56,510 bases of DNA from Gaetbulibacter_A aestuarii (GTDB lineage Bacteria > Bacteroidota > Bacteroidia > Flavobacteriales > Flavobacteriaceae): NCBI RefSeq assembly GCF_039537665.1, contig NZ_BAABAY010000008.1:1-56510 (forward strand), in the 5' to 3' direction. The notes below the pieces were generated by a model. That model was not told where the DNA came from. It saw only the letters and a list, made by a program, of their open reading frames with translations, and ran no database searches. Position 1 is the stretch's first letter. Each line of letters starts with the position of its first letter. Of this stretch, positions 35,356 to 45,165 are shown one piece after another. The position numbers were made by a program, and so were the translations under genes.

Positions 35356-36261
35356 GTGAAGACATTTTCAAGTCATGGTAAATTATTACTGAGCGCAGAA
35401 TATGTGATTCTCGATGGTGCACTCGCCCTGGCTTTACCAACAACATTTGGGCAAAATCTTAACGTAGAACCTAGTAAATCAAATGAACTAATCTGGAAAA
35501 GCCTGGATAACCAAGGAAACATTTGGTATGAGGACAAGTTTACTTTAAAAAAATTAGAACGTTCAAAAAGTCCTGAAAATGAATTCTCTAATCGCCTCAT
35601 TCAAATTTTGAGAACCGCTCGAGATTTAAATCCGGGTTTCCTTACGGGTGAACTGGGTTTCAAGGTGACAACACATCTTGATTTTCAAAGAGACTGGGGT
35701 TTGGGAAGTTCTTCAACCTTGATCAATAATATCGCCAATTGGGCAGAAATCGATCCTTATACTTTGTTGGAAAGAACTTTTGGAGGAAGTGGTTATGATA
35801 TTGCCTGCGCTCAAAGCCAATCTCCGATCCTTTATCAAATAAAAGAAGGTTCTCGTTTGGTTAAACCGGTTAAATTCGACCCAAATTTTAAATCGCAATT
35901 ATATTTTGTGTATTTGAACCGAAAACAAAACAGTCGTGAAGGTATTTCACATTATCGTGCCAATAAAAAAAATAAAACCGGCACCATTGCTGAGATCAAT
36001 TTGATAACTGAGCGTTTATTGGAATGCAAAAACCTCCCAGCTTTTGAAGAACAGTTAGATCTGCACGAAACCCTTATTGCCGAAATCACCAAACAAACCC
36101 CTGTTAAAGATCTTTATTTTAAAGACTTTACAGGCCATATAAAAAGTCTTGGAGCCTGGGGTGGCGATTTTATTCTGGCAACTTCAGAAAGTGATCCTCG
36201 TGATTATTTTAAAAGCAAAGGTTTCAACACGGTAATAAACTATACCGATATGATTCTATAA
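35356..36261 (+). CDS. GYDIA-family GHMP kinase (mevalonate-kinase-like)
   Basis: This is a 301-residue GHMP-fold kinase. It has the N-terminal FSSHGKLLLSAEYVIL, the ATP-binding loop DWGLGSSSTLINN (about residues 114-126) and the motif GGSGYDIA (about 141-148) that names the family. It probably phosphorylates mevalonate or phosphomevalonate, inferred from its fold and from HMG-CoA reductase just upstream; the exact substrate has to be tested. The start is a GTG at 35356, which gives the expected KTFSSHGKLLLSAEY beginning. Confidence 0.9.
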   Translation: MKTFSSHGKLLLSAEYVILDGALALALPTTFGQNLNVEPSKSNELIWKSLDNQGNIWYEDKFTLKKLERSKSPENEFSNRLIQILRTARDLNPGFLTGELGFKVTTHLDFQRDWGLGSSSTLINNIANWAEIDPYTLLERTFGGSGYDIACAQSQSPILYQIKEGSRLVKPVKFDPNFKSQLYFVYLNRKQNSREGISHYRANKKNKTGTIAEINLITERLLECKNLPAFEEQLDLHETLIAEITKQTPVKDLYFKDFTGHIKSLGAWGGDFILATSESDPRDYFKSKGFNTVINYTDMIL

Positions 36262-36263
36262 AA

Positions 36264-36288
36264 AAGCCTCGATTATTCATCGAGGCTT
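36264..36288. terminator. Bidirectional terminator between the GHMP kinase and the PPIase
   Basis: AAGCCTCGAT (36264-36273) and ATCGAGGCTT (36279-36288) form a perfect 10-bp stem with a 5-base loop. The minus-strand reading is followed by a strong T-run, the plus strand by a weaker TTCT-rich stretch. It lies between two convergent genes and can serve both. Confidence 0.85.
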
Positions 36289-36314
36289 CTTGTTCTAGTT
36301 AGTCGTTGTGTTGT

Positions 36315-38468
36315 TTATTGTATTTGAATCTTGGCACGATCATCTTCAATTTCAGCAGCATCTTTAAGCGCTGAATATAGTTTAGAAGTTACCACACTAA
36401 TTTTTACATTTTGAACGCGGTTAGCAGCAGCTTGATAATTATCAAGTTCTACAGCCGGCGTTACTTTGGTTACCTGAACCATGTAAACTCCTTTTTCGCC
36501 ATGAATCAATCCTGAAGTTTCTCCTTCGTTAAGACCGAATGCCGCACCAACTACCATAGGTTCTCTACCGGCACCTGCGATGGTTGGGTTTTTCATGGTT
36601 ACAGCTGAGGCTGACCTCACCGTTGTATTTTCAGATTTAGCCAGATCATCTAAATTCGTAGCAGTTACACCTTCTTTAATACGCTCCGCTTTCTTTTGTT
36701 TACGGATTATTGGTAATACACTGGCAGTAGCTTCGTCAACCGGCATTAAACCAGCTTCGTGTTTAGCTACTAATTGAGCGATAACATAACCATTAGTTAC
36801 CGTAAAACGCTTTACAGCGCCTGTTTCAACATCTTCCTGGAAGGCCCATCTTACTATTTGACGCTGATTACCGATACCCGGAATACTCTCGTCCAAAGCT
36901 TTGATTTTATTCACCGGTCTTACAGTAAAATTATCTTCTTTTGCAACCTCATCAAAATCTTTATCCGCAACAGCTATTTCAAAATTAGAGGCATCTCTAA
37001 ACACCTTATCTATAGTAGCTTCTGATGGTTCAATTTTTCTTGCTAAAATTGCTAATTGAACTGCTTTTTGTTTATCAGTTTGTTTTAAGATCTCAATCAC
37101 ATGGTAACCAAAAGATGTTTTTACAACCTTTAAAGATCCTACCGGATTATTAAATGAAAAATCTTTGAACTCAGGTGCGAACGACGCTGTATAAGCAAAC
37201 TCGATCTCACCATTATTTTGATTACTTACCTGATCTGAAGAAAGCTCTAATAAATCGGTAAATTTAGATCTGTTCTTTTCAATGATATTGTAAATACTAT
37301 CAGCTGTTTTCTTAGCCTCAGCATCTGTTTTAGTCACATCCGGTGTTGCTCTTGTAGCACCAACAAATGGAATAAGAATATGACGCACCGTAGCAGAGTC
37401 CGGGATTTGTTTTACAGCGAGTAATTTTGAAATTTTATATGCGTTCCCATCTTTATAGGGTCCAAAAATTTCACCTTCATTCAAATTAAATAAACTGTCT
37501 GCTACAGCAGATGGCAACTGACTTTTAAATTGAAATTGCTCATTAAACTTAATGTCAGAATTTGTATTTACAAAATCTTTATTATCTGAGGTATGTAGAA
37601 AACCTTTTATGGTATCTGTAAGTTTTGTAACCTGATTATATTCCTCACGGTCTTTTAACAAATCCGTTAAATCTTTTTTGATTTGGTTTTGATCTTCAAC
37701 CGAAGCTTCCTCTTTAAATTGCACATAACGAATATCTCTGGACTCTTCAACCTGATAACTACTTGAATGCGCTTCGATATAATCGGACACGTCATCTTTG
37801 GTTACTTTAATCAAACTATCCGGAATTGATTCGTAAGGAATCTGAACGAATTTAATATCGCGTTTGTTTCCATCTAATTCATAATCTAATTTACCTTCAG
37901 CCAGGGTGCCTGTTAAACCGGCTTTAACTAAATTAAAATATTCTTGTTGCAAAGCATTTTGAGCCAGGCTACTTTCATAATTTGTCCAATCCGAAAAAGT
38001 GATAGGTTGACCACCCAGATATCCCGGTTGTGGTTCAATTTCTTTTAAGTTGGCAATAAATTCATTCAATTTATTTTCATCAAACATCCCATTCTCATCT
38101 AAAAACTCCGGAGCACTAGCCAAAGTCGATTTCAATAAATCGCGCATTTGATCCTTCTCTACAGAAATCCCCAGTTCTTCATATTGACTTTCCAATACGC
38201 GTTCTCTTACCATCTGATCCCAAACACGATTCATAACCTGCGTATTGGTAGCATTAGGTCCTAATTGACGTTGCATACCTTCTACCCGGTTCATAAATTC
38301 AGTTCGTGTGATATCCTTCCCGTTAATGGTGGCTACCGTATTTTGAGCTTTGGAATTAAAAGCATTATTATTTTTAAATAAATCTGCAAGAACAAAAGAG
38401 AATAACGCTAAAGCGATAATCAAAATCAAAAATAAAGAGCGTTGTCTGATCTTATTTAAAACTGCCAT
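36315..38468 (-). CDS. PpiD/SurA-like peptidyl-prolyl isomerase (periplasmic foldase)
   Basis: This inner-membrane-anchored chaperone/isomerase has 717 residues. One membrane helix (about residues 12-30) is followed by a SurA-N-like chaperone region (about 40-340). A parvulin rotamase domain (about 350-470) has the family patterns ATVRHILIPF and SFGYHVIEILKQ. Another parvulin-like or chaperone region extends to the C-terminus. It is expected to help outer-membrane proteins fold after Sec export. It is the last gene of its strand block before the terminator at 36264-36288, and its start is separated from the next gene by about 207 bases of AT-rich DNA. Confidence 0.92.
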   Translation of the reverse strand: MAVLNKIRQRSLFLILIIALALFSFVLADLFKNNNAFNSKAQNTVATINGKDITRTEFMNRVEGMQRQLGPNATNTQVMNRVWDQMVRERVLESQYEELGISVEKDQMRDLLKSTLASAPEFLDENGMFDENKLNEFIANLKEIEPQPGYLGGQPITFSDWTNYESSLAQNALQQEYFNLVKAGLTGTLAEGKLDYELDGNKRDIKFVQIPYESIPDSLIKVTKDDVSDYIEAHSSSYQVEESRDIRYVQFKEEASVEDQNQIKKDLTDLLKDREEYNQVTKLTDTIKGFLHTSDNKDFVNTNSDIKFNEQFQFKSQLPSAVADSLFNLNEGEIFGPYKDGNAYKISKLLAVKQIPDSATVRHILIPFVGATRATPDVTKTDAEAKKTADSIYNIIEKNRSKFTDLLELSSDQVSNQNNGEIEFAYTASFAPEFKDFSFNNPVGSLKVVKTSFGYHVIEILKQTDKQKAVQLAILARKIEPSEATIDKVFRDASNFEIAVADKDFDEVAKEDNFTVRPVNKIKALDESIPGIGNQRQIVRWAFQEDVETGAVKRFTVTNGYVIAQLVAKHEAGLMPVDEATASVLPIIRKQKKAERIKEGVTATNLDDLAKSENTTVRSASAVTMKNPTIAGAGREPMVVGAAFGLNEGETSGLIHGEKGVYMVQVTKVTPAVELDNYQAAANRVQNVKISVVTSKLYSALKDAAEIEDDRAKIQIQ

Positions 38469-38675
38469 GTGTTTGTTTTATTTGTAAGCTCCAAACCGGA
38501 GCCTGTTTCGTTTAATTTAAAAGATTTTACCTAGGGTCGACAAAATATCGTGCGCGAAAATACCATTTTCTATTTAATAATAAAAGGGATATATCGTATT
38601 TGTTAAATGGGATGCACGTTAAATTTTGAAGTCTGAAATTCGTGGTTTTTTTAAATGCTTTTTTAATGAAAAATG

Positions 38676-39965
38676 TTAGTCTTCATCTACTATTTTAAGT
38701 TCCACCATATCAATTTTTGTATTGGAAACTTCCAGGATTTTAAATTGAAAACCTTCGATCCTAACAACTTCATTTTGCTCTGGAATCTCTTCAGTATGAC
38801 TTACCACTAAACCTCCAAGCGTTTCGTAGTTTTCACTATCGGGTAAATTGATCTTATAGGTTTCATTTACATAATCGACCTCTAATCTGGCCGAAAATTT
38901 AAAGGTATGCTCATCAATTTGATGCTCCACAAGGTCTACGGTATCGTGTTCATCTTCAATTTCACCAAACAATTCCTCAACGATATCTTCCACAGTCATA
39001 ATTCCGGAAGTGCCTCCGTATTCATCAATAACAACCGACATGCTTCGGCGTTTTTTGGTTAACAAGCTCAAAACATCTTTTACCAAAACAGTTTCGGGCA
39101 CAAACTCTACCGGTAACATCATCGACTTAATGTTTTTTGGTTTTTTGAATAATTCAAAAGAATGCACATAGCCCAAAATATCATCAATACTATCTTTATA
39201 TACCAAAATTTTTGTGTAGCCGGTTTCCGTGAATAAATTATTTAAGGTTTTGATGGATTCATTGATCTCTACCGCTACGATCTCGGTACGTGGTACCATA
39301 ACCTCTCTGGCTTTCACTTCTGAAAATTCGAGCGCATTTTGAAATATCTGGATTTCAGAATCTACATCCTCATGAGCTTCTACCGATTCCATTTGCTCAC
39401 TTATATAATTTCCAAGCTCTACCTTGGTAAAGGCCATTTGAATTTGGTCACCTTCTGTTTTAAAAAAATATTTCAACACAAAATCAGAAATCCATATTAC
39501 AAAATCCGATATAAGCGTAAATAATACATAAAACAAATAGGCAGGTACCGCCAATGCTTTTAGAAATTTATTAGCATAGATCTGAAAAAACACTTTGGGT
39601 AAGAACTCGGCTGTGATGAGTATCAAAAGTGTTGAAATTACGGTTTGTGTGAGTAAGCTAAGGTCATTCAATAAATAATTCACAAAACCGTATTGCGATG
39701 GTAACATGGTTTGAAACCAGGCCACCAAAAGATCGCCCATAAAAAACCCATATATTACCAAAGCGATGTTGTTACCTATTAACATCGTGGTTATAAATTT
39801 GGAGGGTTTTGCTGTGAGTTTACTTAAAACTTTAGCCAAAATTCCGCCTTGTTTTTTCTCAATTTCAATATGAATCTTATTTGCAGATACAAAGGCGATC
39901 TCCATACCTGAGAAAAAAGCAGATAGAATTAAAGATAGAATAATGATGACGACCGATAGACTCAT
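38676..39965 (-). CDS. CNNM/CorC-type membrane protein (DUF21, CBS pair, CorC_HlyC)
   Basis: The protein has 429 residues. The N-terminal DUF21 membrane domain has four hydrophobic segments (about 1-25, 58-80, 100-125 and 140-170). A CBS pair follows (about 215-340), with MVPRTEIVAV and MSVVIDEYGGTSGIMTVEDIVEELFG, and then a C-terminal CorC/HlyC FAD-like domain (about 350-425). The family is linked to divalent cation (Mg2+ or Co2+) homeostasis; the label hemolysin is historical. GldE, a gliding-motility protein of Flavobacteriia, belongs to the same family, but no gld gene is adjacent, so I do not use that name. Confidence 0.9.
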   Translation of the reverse strand: MSLSVVIIILSLILSAFFSGMEIAFVSANKIHIEIEKKQGGILAKVLSKLTAKPSKFITTMLIGNNIALVIYGFFMGDLLVAWFQTMLPSQYGFVNYLLNDLSLLTQTVISTLLILITAEFLPKVFFQIYANKFLKALAVPAYLFYVLFTLISDFVIWISDFVLKYFFKTEGDQIQMAFTKVELGNYISEQMESVEAHEDVDSEIQIFQNALEFSEVKAREVMVPRTEIVAVEINESIKTLNNLFTETGYTKILVYKDSIDDILGYVHSFELFKKPKNIKSMMLPVEFVPETVLVKDVLSLLTKKRRSMSVVIDEYGGTSGIMTVEDIVEELFGEIEDEHDTVDLVEHQIDEHTFKFSARLEVDYVNETYKINLPDSENYETLGGLVVSHTEEIPEQNEVVRIEGFQFKILEVSNTKIDMVELKIVDED

Positions 39966-40160
39966 CTACTCGGATTTATTTCTGTTCTCGTATTTTTTCC
40001 TGAATTTTCTTCTAAAGAAAAACATAAAAATTGCAGTGGCTGCAAGAAATATAGATGGATAAGCGATCTCTCCGGAAGCTATGTATTTTGAAATAGCATC
40101 ATAAATGAAGAGTATAGCGAAAGCCAAATAGGCGTAAAGAAAAATTTTGGAATATTTCAT
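39966..40160 (-). CDS. Small membrane protein, unknown function
   Basis: The protein has 64 residues with two hydrophobic helices (about 5-23 and 34-50) and a strongly basic tail (RRKFRKKYENRNK). Its stop lies directly against the CNNM-type protein's ATG with no gap, so the two genes are translationally coupled. It may be a partner of that transporter-like protein, but this is inference. I do not recognise the family. Confidence 0.75.
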   Translation of the reverse strand: MKYSKIFLYAYLAFAILFIYDAISKYIASGEIAYPSIFLAATAIFMFFFRRKFRKKYENRNKSE

Positions 40161-40335
40161 TCGTAGTTAAAAACATTAAAACCTTAAATCTTCATTGATT
40201 TCAAGGTTACTGACTCGTACAAAGATAAAAAAATAGGAGGATGTGTTTCATAAAAATGATTGGTTTTTCCAGATCATATATGGCGTTAATCCCTATAACA
40301 TCCCGAACTTACACGTTGAAAATTTTACATCGAAA

Positions 40336-41715
40336 TCATTTAATTCTTGGCACTGTGACAGATCGGTTGATCCAACAACCTATATTGATCACTTCACCAC
40401 CTCTTTCAAATTGGAAAATTTCGGTTTTCGTTGGTGCCTTCGCCAAATAATTGGCCACGGATGCTTCTGCATGCTTTTTTAATGTCGGGTCAACACGCCC
40501 TGCTTTTTGAGCTTCATCAGCTGCCAACCAATACACGGCACGTTTATTAAAGTTTGTATCGCCACAATCATTCGCACTATCAGCATACATATCAGCAATG
40601 GCCAAATGAGGTTTTCCATTGGATGGGTTTAATTTTAAAGCGTCATTAAAATAATTTCTGGCCGCACTGTAACGCCCTTTCTTTTTCAATATTAATCCAA
40701 TACGCATCGCTATATTCGATTTATCAATAGCATCGGTTGTTAATTCATAGGATTGTTGGAAATAATCCATGGCATCAGTTTCCTTGCCATTCCTCATTAA
40801 TAAGGTACCAACCCAGTATTTCGTTTCCGCCGAAGGGGAAACCTTATCATAGGCTATCACCAGTTTTTCATAAAGCGGATCATCAGTACATTCCTTTTGA
40901 AACATCCTGGATACCGCACGTTTTAACCAAAGTGAATTAGCCTTATTTTCTTCGAAATCCCTGGTATAGATAGGAATTAGAATGTTACATTTTGCACGGT
41001 CTCCCAAAAGACCGGAAATACCTTCAGAAATTTGATCATAGGCTCTTAAATAGCTTTCATAAAACTTTTTGTATTGTTCCTCTTTACTCGTTAGTTTAGA
41101 ACCTTCATCCATTTTTTGAATCAATTCATTTAGCTTACGAGAGTAGTTTTCTACCTCGTCATCTACTTTATCTGAAACATCATCATATTTACTGAATAGT
41201 TCGGCTCCGGGTTTTTTCCCCGCATCAAATAATTGAACCATCAAGGAAAAATAAGTATATAAACTTTTGGGGTTGGTAAACGTTTCTTTATCGGTTTTAT
41301 ACACCTCATCAAAACATTTATAAAGGTCTTCATCAGTTTTCTTTAATAGGTCACGATGTTCATAAATTAATTGACAGGCTTGTGCCCCGAATTCTCCTTT
41401 TGGTGTTTTTCCCGGAAAGTTCTCCGCGCGTTCATCCCATAATTTAACCAGGTCATTAACAAAATCCACCTTTTCTGACCCTGAGGATTTTTCTATTTTA
41501 TCTGTTAAAATTTTTTCACCATCCGTGTAAATGGCAAGACTATACTTTGGACAATTTTTTCTCACATACATCCAAAGGTCATAGGCTGCATCTGTATTTC
41601 CTGATTTAACATCCTGATGAAAGATCTGTAACTTGGTATCACATTCATTTTCCTGAGCAAAACCAATTTGTAATCCCACCAATACCAGTACGAATAATGA
41701 AATTTTAGTTTTCAT
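40336..41715 (-). CDS. TPR-repeat periplasmic protein, duplicated copy B
   Basis: The protein has 459 residues with a signal peptide (MKTKISLFVLVLVGLQIGFAQ) and helical repeats of TPR type (about 300-390, for example YFQQSYELTTDAIDKSNIAM and ALKLNPSNGKPHLAIADMYA). It ends with a conserved NIGCWINRSV segment. It aligns end to end with the gene at 42474-43850, sharing long blocks such as LYTYFSLMVQL, FSKYDDVSDKV and YWLAADEAQKAGRVDPT. Such proteins are probable envelope scaffolds, but their function is not known. A leader of about 200 bases separates it from lptC, so it may have its own promoter. Confidence 0.88.
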   Translation of the reverse strand: MKTKISLFVLVLVGLQIGFAQENECDTKLQIFHQDVKSGNTDAAYDLWMYVRKNCPKYSLAIYTDGEKILTDKIEKSSGSEKVDFVNDLVKLWDERAENFPGKTPKGEFGAQACQLIYEHRDLLKKTDEDLYKCFDEVYKTDKETFTNPKSLYTYFSLMVQLFDAGKKPGAELFSKYDDVSDKVDDEVENYSRKLNELIQKMDEGSKLTSKEEQYKKFYESYLRAYDQISEGISGLLGDRAKCNILIPIYTRDFEENKANSLWLKRAVSRMFQKECTDDPLYEKLVIAYDKVSPSAETKYWVGTLLMRNGKETDAMDYFQQSYELTTDAIDKSNIAMRIGLILKKKGRYSAARNYFNDALKLNPSNGKPHLAIADMYADSANDCGDTNFNKRAVYWLAADEAQKAGRVDPTLKKHAEASVANYLAKAPTKTEIFQFERGGEVINIGCWINRSVTVPRIK

Positions 41716-41919
41716 AATAATTGCGTTATTGTTAATTAAAATTTCTATTTAAGAATTATAAATTCCTAAGGCATTTTCATAACAATAGCATGGTTAAAAA
41801 TTTCAACGGATTTGTGGTAACCTTCATCAAAACTTTAATTCTTTGAGCGATATTAAAGCGTGAAGGTTATTACAAATATAAAAAATAAGGAAACGCCTTT
41901 AGTGAAATGAGCCTACTAA

Positions 41920-42477
41920 TTATTCGTCTTCAATAGTGATAAGACCCGTAACCTCAAGCACTTGAGCATTGGTAAATTTAGAATCGGAATCAAAACCGTT
42001 ACCATTTATTTTATCCCGATCGGTTGTAAATTCTACAGGAAAGTTGGTGAACAACCATTCATTTTTCTGATCGTAATACAGCTGTTCGGTCTTGAGTATT
42101 TTTCCATCGTATGTGGTAATCACCACATGACCTTGAAGATCGATTAAATCGGTTTTATTATACACTATGGCATAATCAGCGACCACCTTACTTTTATGAT
42201 TATCCTCATCATAAAGATATAATGTAAGTCCGTTGACAAACTCATTATAAGGGAAATCCCTATTAGAAAAATCCAGCATTTTACTGGCTAAAAGGTTGGC
42301 GGTAACCCTACCGGAATCGGTATATTTTAAATTAATATCCTCTGCAATTCCAACAGGTTCGTTTTCAGAAATTCCAATTTTCTGAACTTCCTTGATGTTG
42401 TCAGTGCATGAAAAAAACATAGTCACGATAAAAATCGCGACTATGTATATAAATGAATATGTTTTTTTTACTATCAA
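41920..42477 (-). CDS. lptC: LPS export periplasmic/membrane-anchored protein LptC
   Basis: LptC links the LptBFG ABC transporter to the periplasmic LptA bridge that carries LPS outward. The protein has a short N-terminal hydrophobic anchor ending FFSCTDN (a possible lipobox). The LptC beta-jellyroll domain follows (about residues 30-175), with patterns such as GRVTANLLASKML, SKVVADYAIVYNKTDLIDLQGHV and LKTEQLYYD. No ATG exists before the anchor. I choose TTG at 42477 because TTGA overlaps the stop of the upstream TPR gene by 4 bases; another TTG at 42516 would overlap it by 43. Length is then 185. Confidence 0.78.
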   Translation of the reverse strand: MIVKKTYSFIYIVAIFIVTMFFSCTDNIKEVQKIGISENEPVGIAEDINLKYTDSGRVTANLLASKMLDFSNRDFPYNEFVNGLTLYLYDEDNHKSKVVADYAIVYNKTDLIDLQGHVVITTYDGKILKTEQLYYDQKNEWLFTNFPVEFTTDRDKINGNGFDSDSKFTNAQVLEVTGLITIEDE

Positions 42478-43850
42478 TTGATCGTTGGTACTTTTATAGA
42501 GCTGTTTATCCAGCAACCAATATTGATGGTTTCTCCTGCTCTACCGGCGGTAAAGATCTCAGACTTACTTGGTGCTTTGGCCATATAGTTCGCCACTGAA
42601 GCCGCAGCATGTTTTGTCATCGTTGGATCAACACGGGCTGCTTTTCTAGCCTCATCAGCTGCCAACCAGTATACCGCACGTTTGTTAAAGTTAGTGTCAC
42701 CACAACTATTCGCACTATCAGCATACATATCAGCAATAGATAAATATGGACGACCATTAGATGGGTTCAAGCTTAAAGCATCTCTAAAGTATGTTCTCGC
42801 CTGAGAAAAACGTCCTTTTTTCTTTAAAATAAGTCCAATACGATTCGCTAGGTTTGCTTTTTTGAAGGTATCACTTTCAAGATCGTAAGCTTGTTGGAAA
42901 TAATTTATAGCCTCGGTTTCCTTATTGTTCTTCATTAGAACAGTACCCACGAAATATTTTGTATCGGCAGAAGGCGCTGCTTCATCATACGCTTTTACTA
43001 ATGTTTCGTATAAGGCATCATCAGTACATTCCTTCTGATACATTCTGCTTACGGCACGTTTTAACCAAACAGCATTGGTCTGGTTCTCTTCAAAATCTCG
43101 GGAGTAAATTGGAATTAAGTTCTCACAATTAGCACGAGGACCTAACAAACCGGCAATACCTTCAGAGATCTGGTCGTACGCTCTTAAGTAACTTTCATAA
43201 TACTTTTTATATTTCCCCTCTTTACTAGTTAATGCAGTTCCACTATCTTCTTTTTCAATTAACTTATTCAATTTTCGAGAATAGTTTTCGGTTTCTGCTT
43301 CAACCTTATCAGACACGTCATCATATTTACTAAATAATTCTGCTGCAGGCTTTTTACCGTCGTCATACAACTGAACCATTAAAGAGAAATAGGTATATAA
43401 ACTTTTTGGGTTTGTGAATGTCTCTTTATCAGCATTGTAAGCGGCATCGAAACAATCATACAACTCCTGATCCGTTTTATTTAATACTTTGCGATTTTCA
43501 TACATTAATTGACATGCCTGTGCTCCATATTCTCCTTTTGGTGTTTTACTGGCAAAATTTTCGGCACGTTGATCCCATAGCTTAACAAGGTCATTAATGT
43601 ATGCTACCTTGTCTGCACCGGATGATTTTTCAATTTTATCTTCCAAAATCTTTTCTCCATCAGAATAGATAGCGATATTAAAATTAGGATATTTATTTCT
43701 TACTTCCATCCAGGGGTTATACGCCGCATCATAATTCTTAGCTTTCACATATTCGTGAAAAATTGAAAGCTTGGTCATGGCTTCTTCCTGTGCAAAACCA
43801 AAATTCAACCCTAAAAATAACAGCGCTAATAATGTAATTTTCGTTTTCAT
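42474..43850 (-). CDS. TPR-repeat periplasmic protein, copy A
   Basis: The protein has 458 residues with a signal peptide (MKTKITLLALLFLGLNFGFAQ), a helical middle region and TPR-type repeats (about 300-390, YFQQAYDLESDTFKKANLAN and ALSLNPSNGRPYLSIADMYA), ending INIGCWINSSIKVPTIN. It is the probable ancestral copy, because its position between the outer-membrane protein gene and lptC fits a compact operon: 16 bases after the former and a 4-base overlap with the latter. Function is unknown; its setting points to envelope biogenesis. Confidence 0.9.
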   Translation of the reverse strand: MKTKITLLALLFLGLNFGFAQEEAMTKLSIFHEYVKAKNYDAAYNPWMEVRNKYPNFNIAIYSDGEKILEDKIEKSSGADKVAYINDLVKLWDQRAENFASKTPKGEYGAQACQLMYENRKVLNKTDQELYDCFDAAYNADKETFTNPKSLYTYFSLMVQLYDDGKKPAAELFSKYDDVSDKVEAETENYSRKLNKLIEKEDSGTALTSKEGKYKKYYESYLRAYDQISEGIAGLLGPRANCENLIPIYSRDFEENQTNAVWLKRAVSRMYQKECTDDALYETLVKAYDEAAPSADTKYFVGTVLMKNNKETEAINYFQQAYDLESDTFKKANLANRIGLILKKKGRFSQARTYFRDALSLNPSNGRPYLSIADMYADSANSCGDTNFNKRAVYWLAADEARKAARVDPTMTKHAAASVANYMAKAPSKSEIFTAGRAGETINIGCWINSSIKVPTIN

Positions 43851-43866
43851 AATAATTGTGTTACCG

Positions 43867-45165
43867 TTAATTGTACTTTTTCTTTTGGAACCATAGATCG
43901 TTCAAAGATAAGCTTAAATATACATTTATAAAATTCTCTTCTATTAAATTACTGTTTGTAGTTCCTCTTTTACCAAGCTCTACGCCCAAATTGGCATTCG
44001 AGAATAAAGTCCCTACAGGTACTCCTACTCCAAAAGATATGCCAAACTCCTTAATCGATTCATTCTTTAATTGTAGGCCTGTTTTTTCATAACGCAATCC
44101 AGCTCTATAAACCACTCTGTTCAGATATCCTGAAAACGCATTATATTCCGGAATATAAAAACCACCCAGGGCAAATCCTGAAGCATCTTCATATGTAGTT
44201 TCACCACTGGAGTATAAAGCATTAGAAAAATTACTGGTTTTTTGTGCATTGTACTCTGCACCAACAAACCATTTTAAAGGTTCGCCAATACCGGCTCCAA
44301 AACTGTATTTAGACGGTAACACTAAGGTGGTATTTTCCAAGCCCTGGGCTTTGAGATCCACTTGAACTGTATACGAAGGAATATCCTGACCAGTTAATCC
44401 TGACACTGTTGCAATATACCGTTGGTTCAATGACGATAAATTACTTTGAGGTGTATAGGTAGCACCGGAAATAAGTTGTAGTTTTTGGTTTAACATGGTT
44501 TTATAGGTTAAACCGAAATCTATATTAAGTCCACTCAAATCTGAGCGATTGCTTTCTTTAGATTGGTATACAATTGGGGTGCCATCCTGATCATATAGAT
44601 ACGCAACACTGCTGTTTTGGATATTACCAAAATTATACTGCAAATTAATCCCGAAACTCAAGGACTTATTGATTTGATATCCCATTCCAAGAAAAACTTT
44701 GTTCAACCCGCCTTCACCTGTGTATTTATTTTCAAGGTTTCCATCAGCGTTAAGCGATTCTAATTTATAGCCTACTGCAGTATAAGGCATTAAACCAAAC
44801 CCTACTCCAAATTTACCTACAGGAAAATTTAATGCTAAATAATCAATGGAGGTTGAGGACGCTTTACTACTTCCGGAATCACTTTTCAAAGTTGTGGAGG
44901 TATGCGTTGCACCAATACCGTATTTCACAGGACGATTTCCGTTTATAGTCTCAAGATCATTACCTGTGAATGAAGCCGGATTTCTCAAATTAAGATGAAT
45001 ACTATCGGTATAAATGCTTAAGCCACCCATACTCCTATTTTCAACCGTCCCCTTGAACTTTAAACTTCCTATACCGTAAAAGGAATAAGGTGAGGCTGTA
45101 TTCTGCTGACCGTAACTATTTATTGCTATGAGTGCAACAAAAATGAATAGAAGTTTTTTAATCAT
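43867..45165 (-). CDS. Outer-membrane beta-barrel protein candidate (FadL/OmpP1-like)
   Basis: The protein has 432 residues with a signal peptide ending SYGQ and many alternating aromatic/polar strands typical of a beta-barrel. The N-terminal motif SPYSFYGIGSLKFKGT followed by NRSMGGLSIY and LRNPASFTG resembles OmpP1/FadL-type proteins of Bacteroidetes. Its substrate is unknown. It overlaps coaX by one base and precedes the TPR gene by 16 bases, so all are likely one transcript. Confidence 0.8.
   Translation of the reverse strand: MIKKLLFIFVALIAINSYGQQNTASPYSFYGIGSLKFKGTVENRSMGGLSIYTDSIHLNLRNPASFTGNDLETINGNRPVKYGIGATHTSTTLKSDSGSSKASSTSIDYLALNFPVGKFGVGFGLMPYTAVGYKLESLNADGNLENKYTGEGGLNKVFLGMGYQINKSLSFGINLQYNFGNIQNSSVAYLYDQDGTPIVYQSKESNRSDLSGLNIDFGLTYKTMLNQKLQLISGATYTPQSNLSSLNQRYIATVSGLTGQDIPSYTVQVDLKAQGLENTTLVLPSKYSFGAGIGEPLKWFVGAEYNAQKTSNFSNALYSSGETTYEDASGFALGGFYIPEYNAFSGYLNRVVYRAGLRYEKTGLQLKNESIKEFGISFGVGVPVGTLFSNANLGVELGKRGTTNSNLIEENFINVYLSLSLNDLWFQKKKYN

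Noticed and set aside
38469..38675. Possible gene or RNA between the PPIase and the CNNM-type gene
   Set aside because: I found only short frames and no clear hairpin or tRNA-like fold. It is probably leader and promoter DNA.
38676..39965. Naming this gene gldE
   Set aside because: GldE belongs to the same family, but no gliding gene is adjacent and sequence alone does not separate it from other CNNM/CorC proteins.
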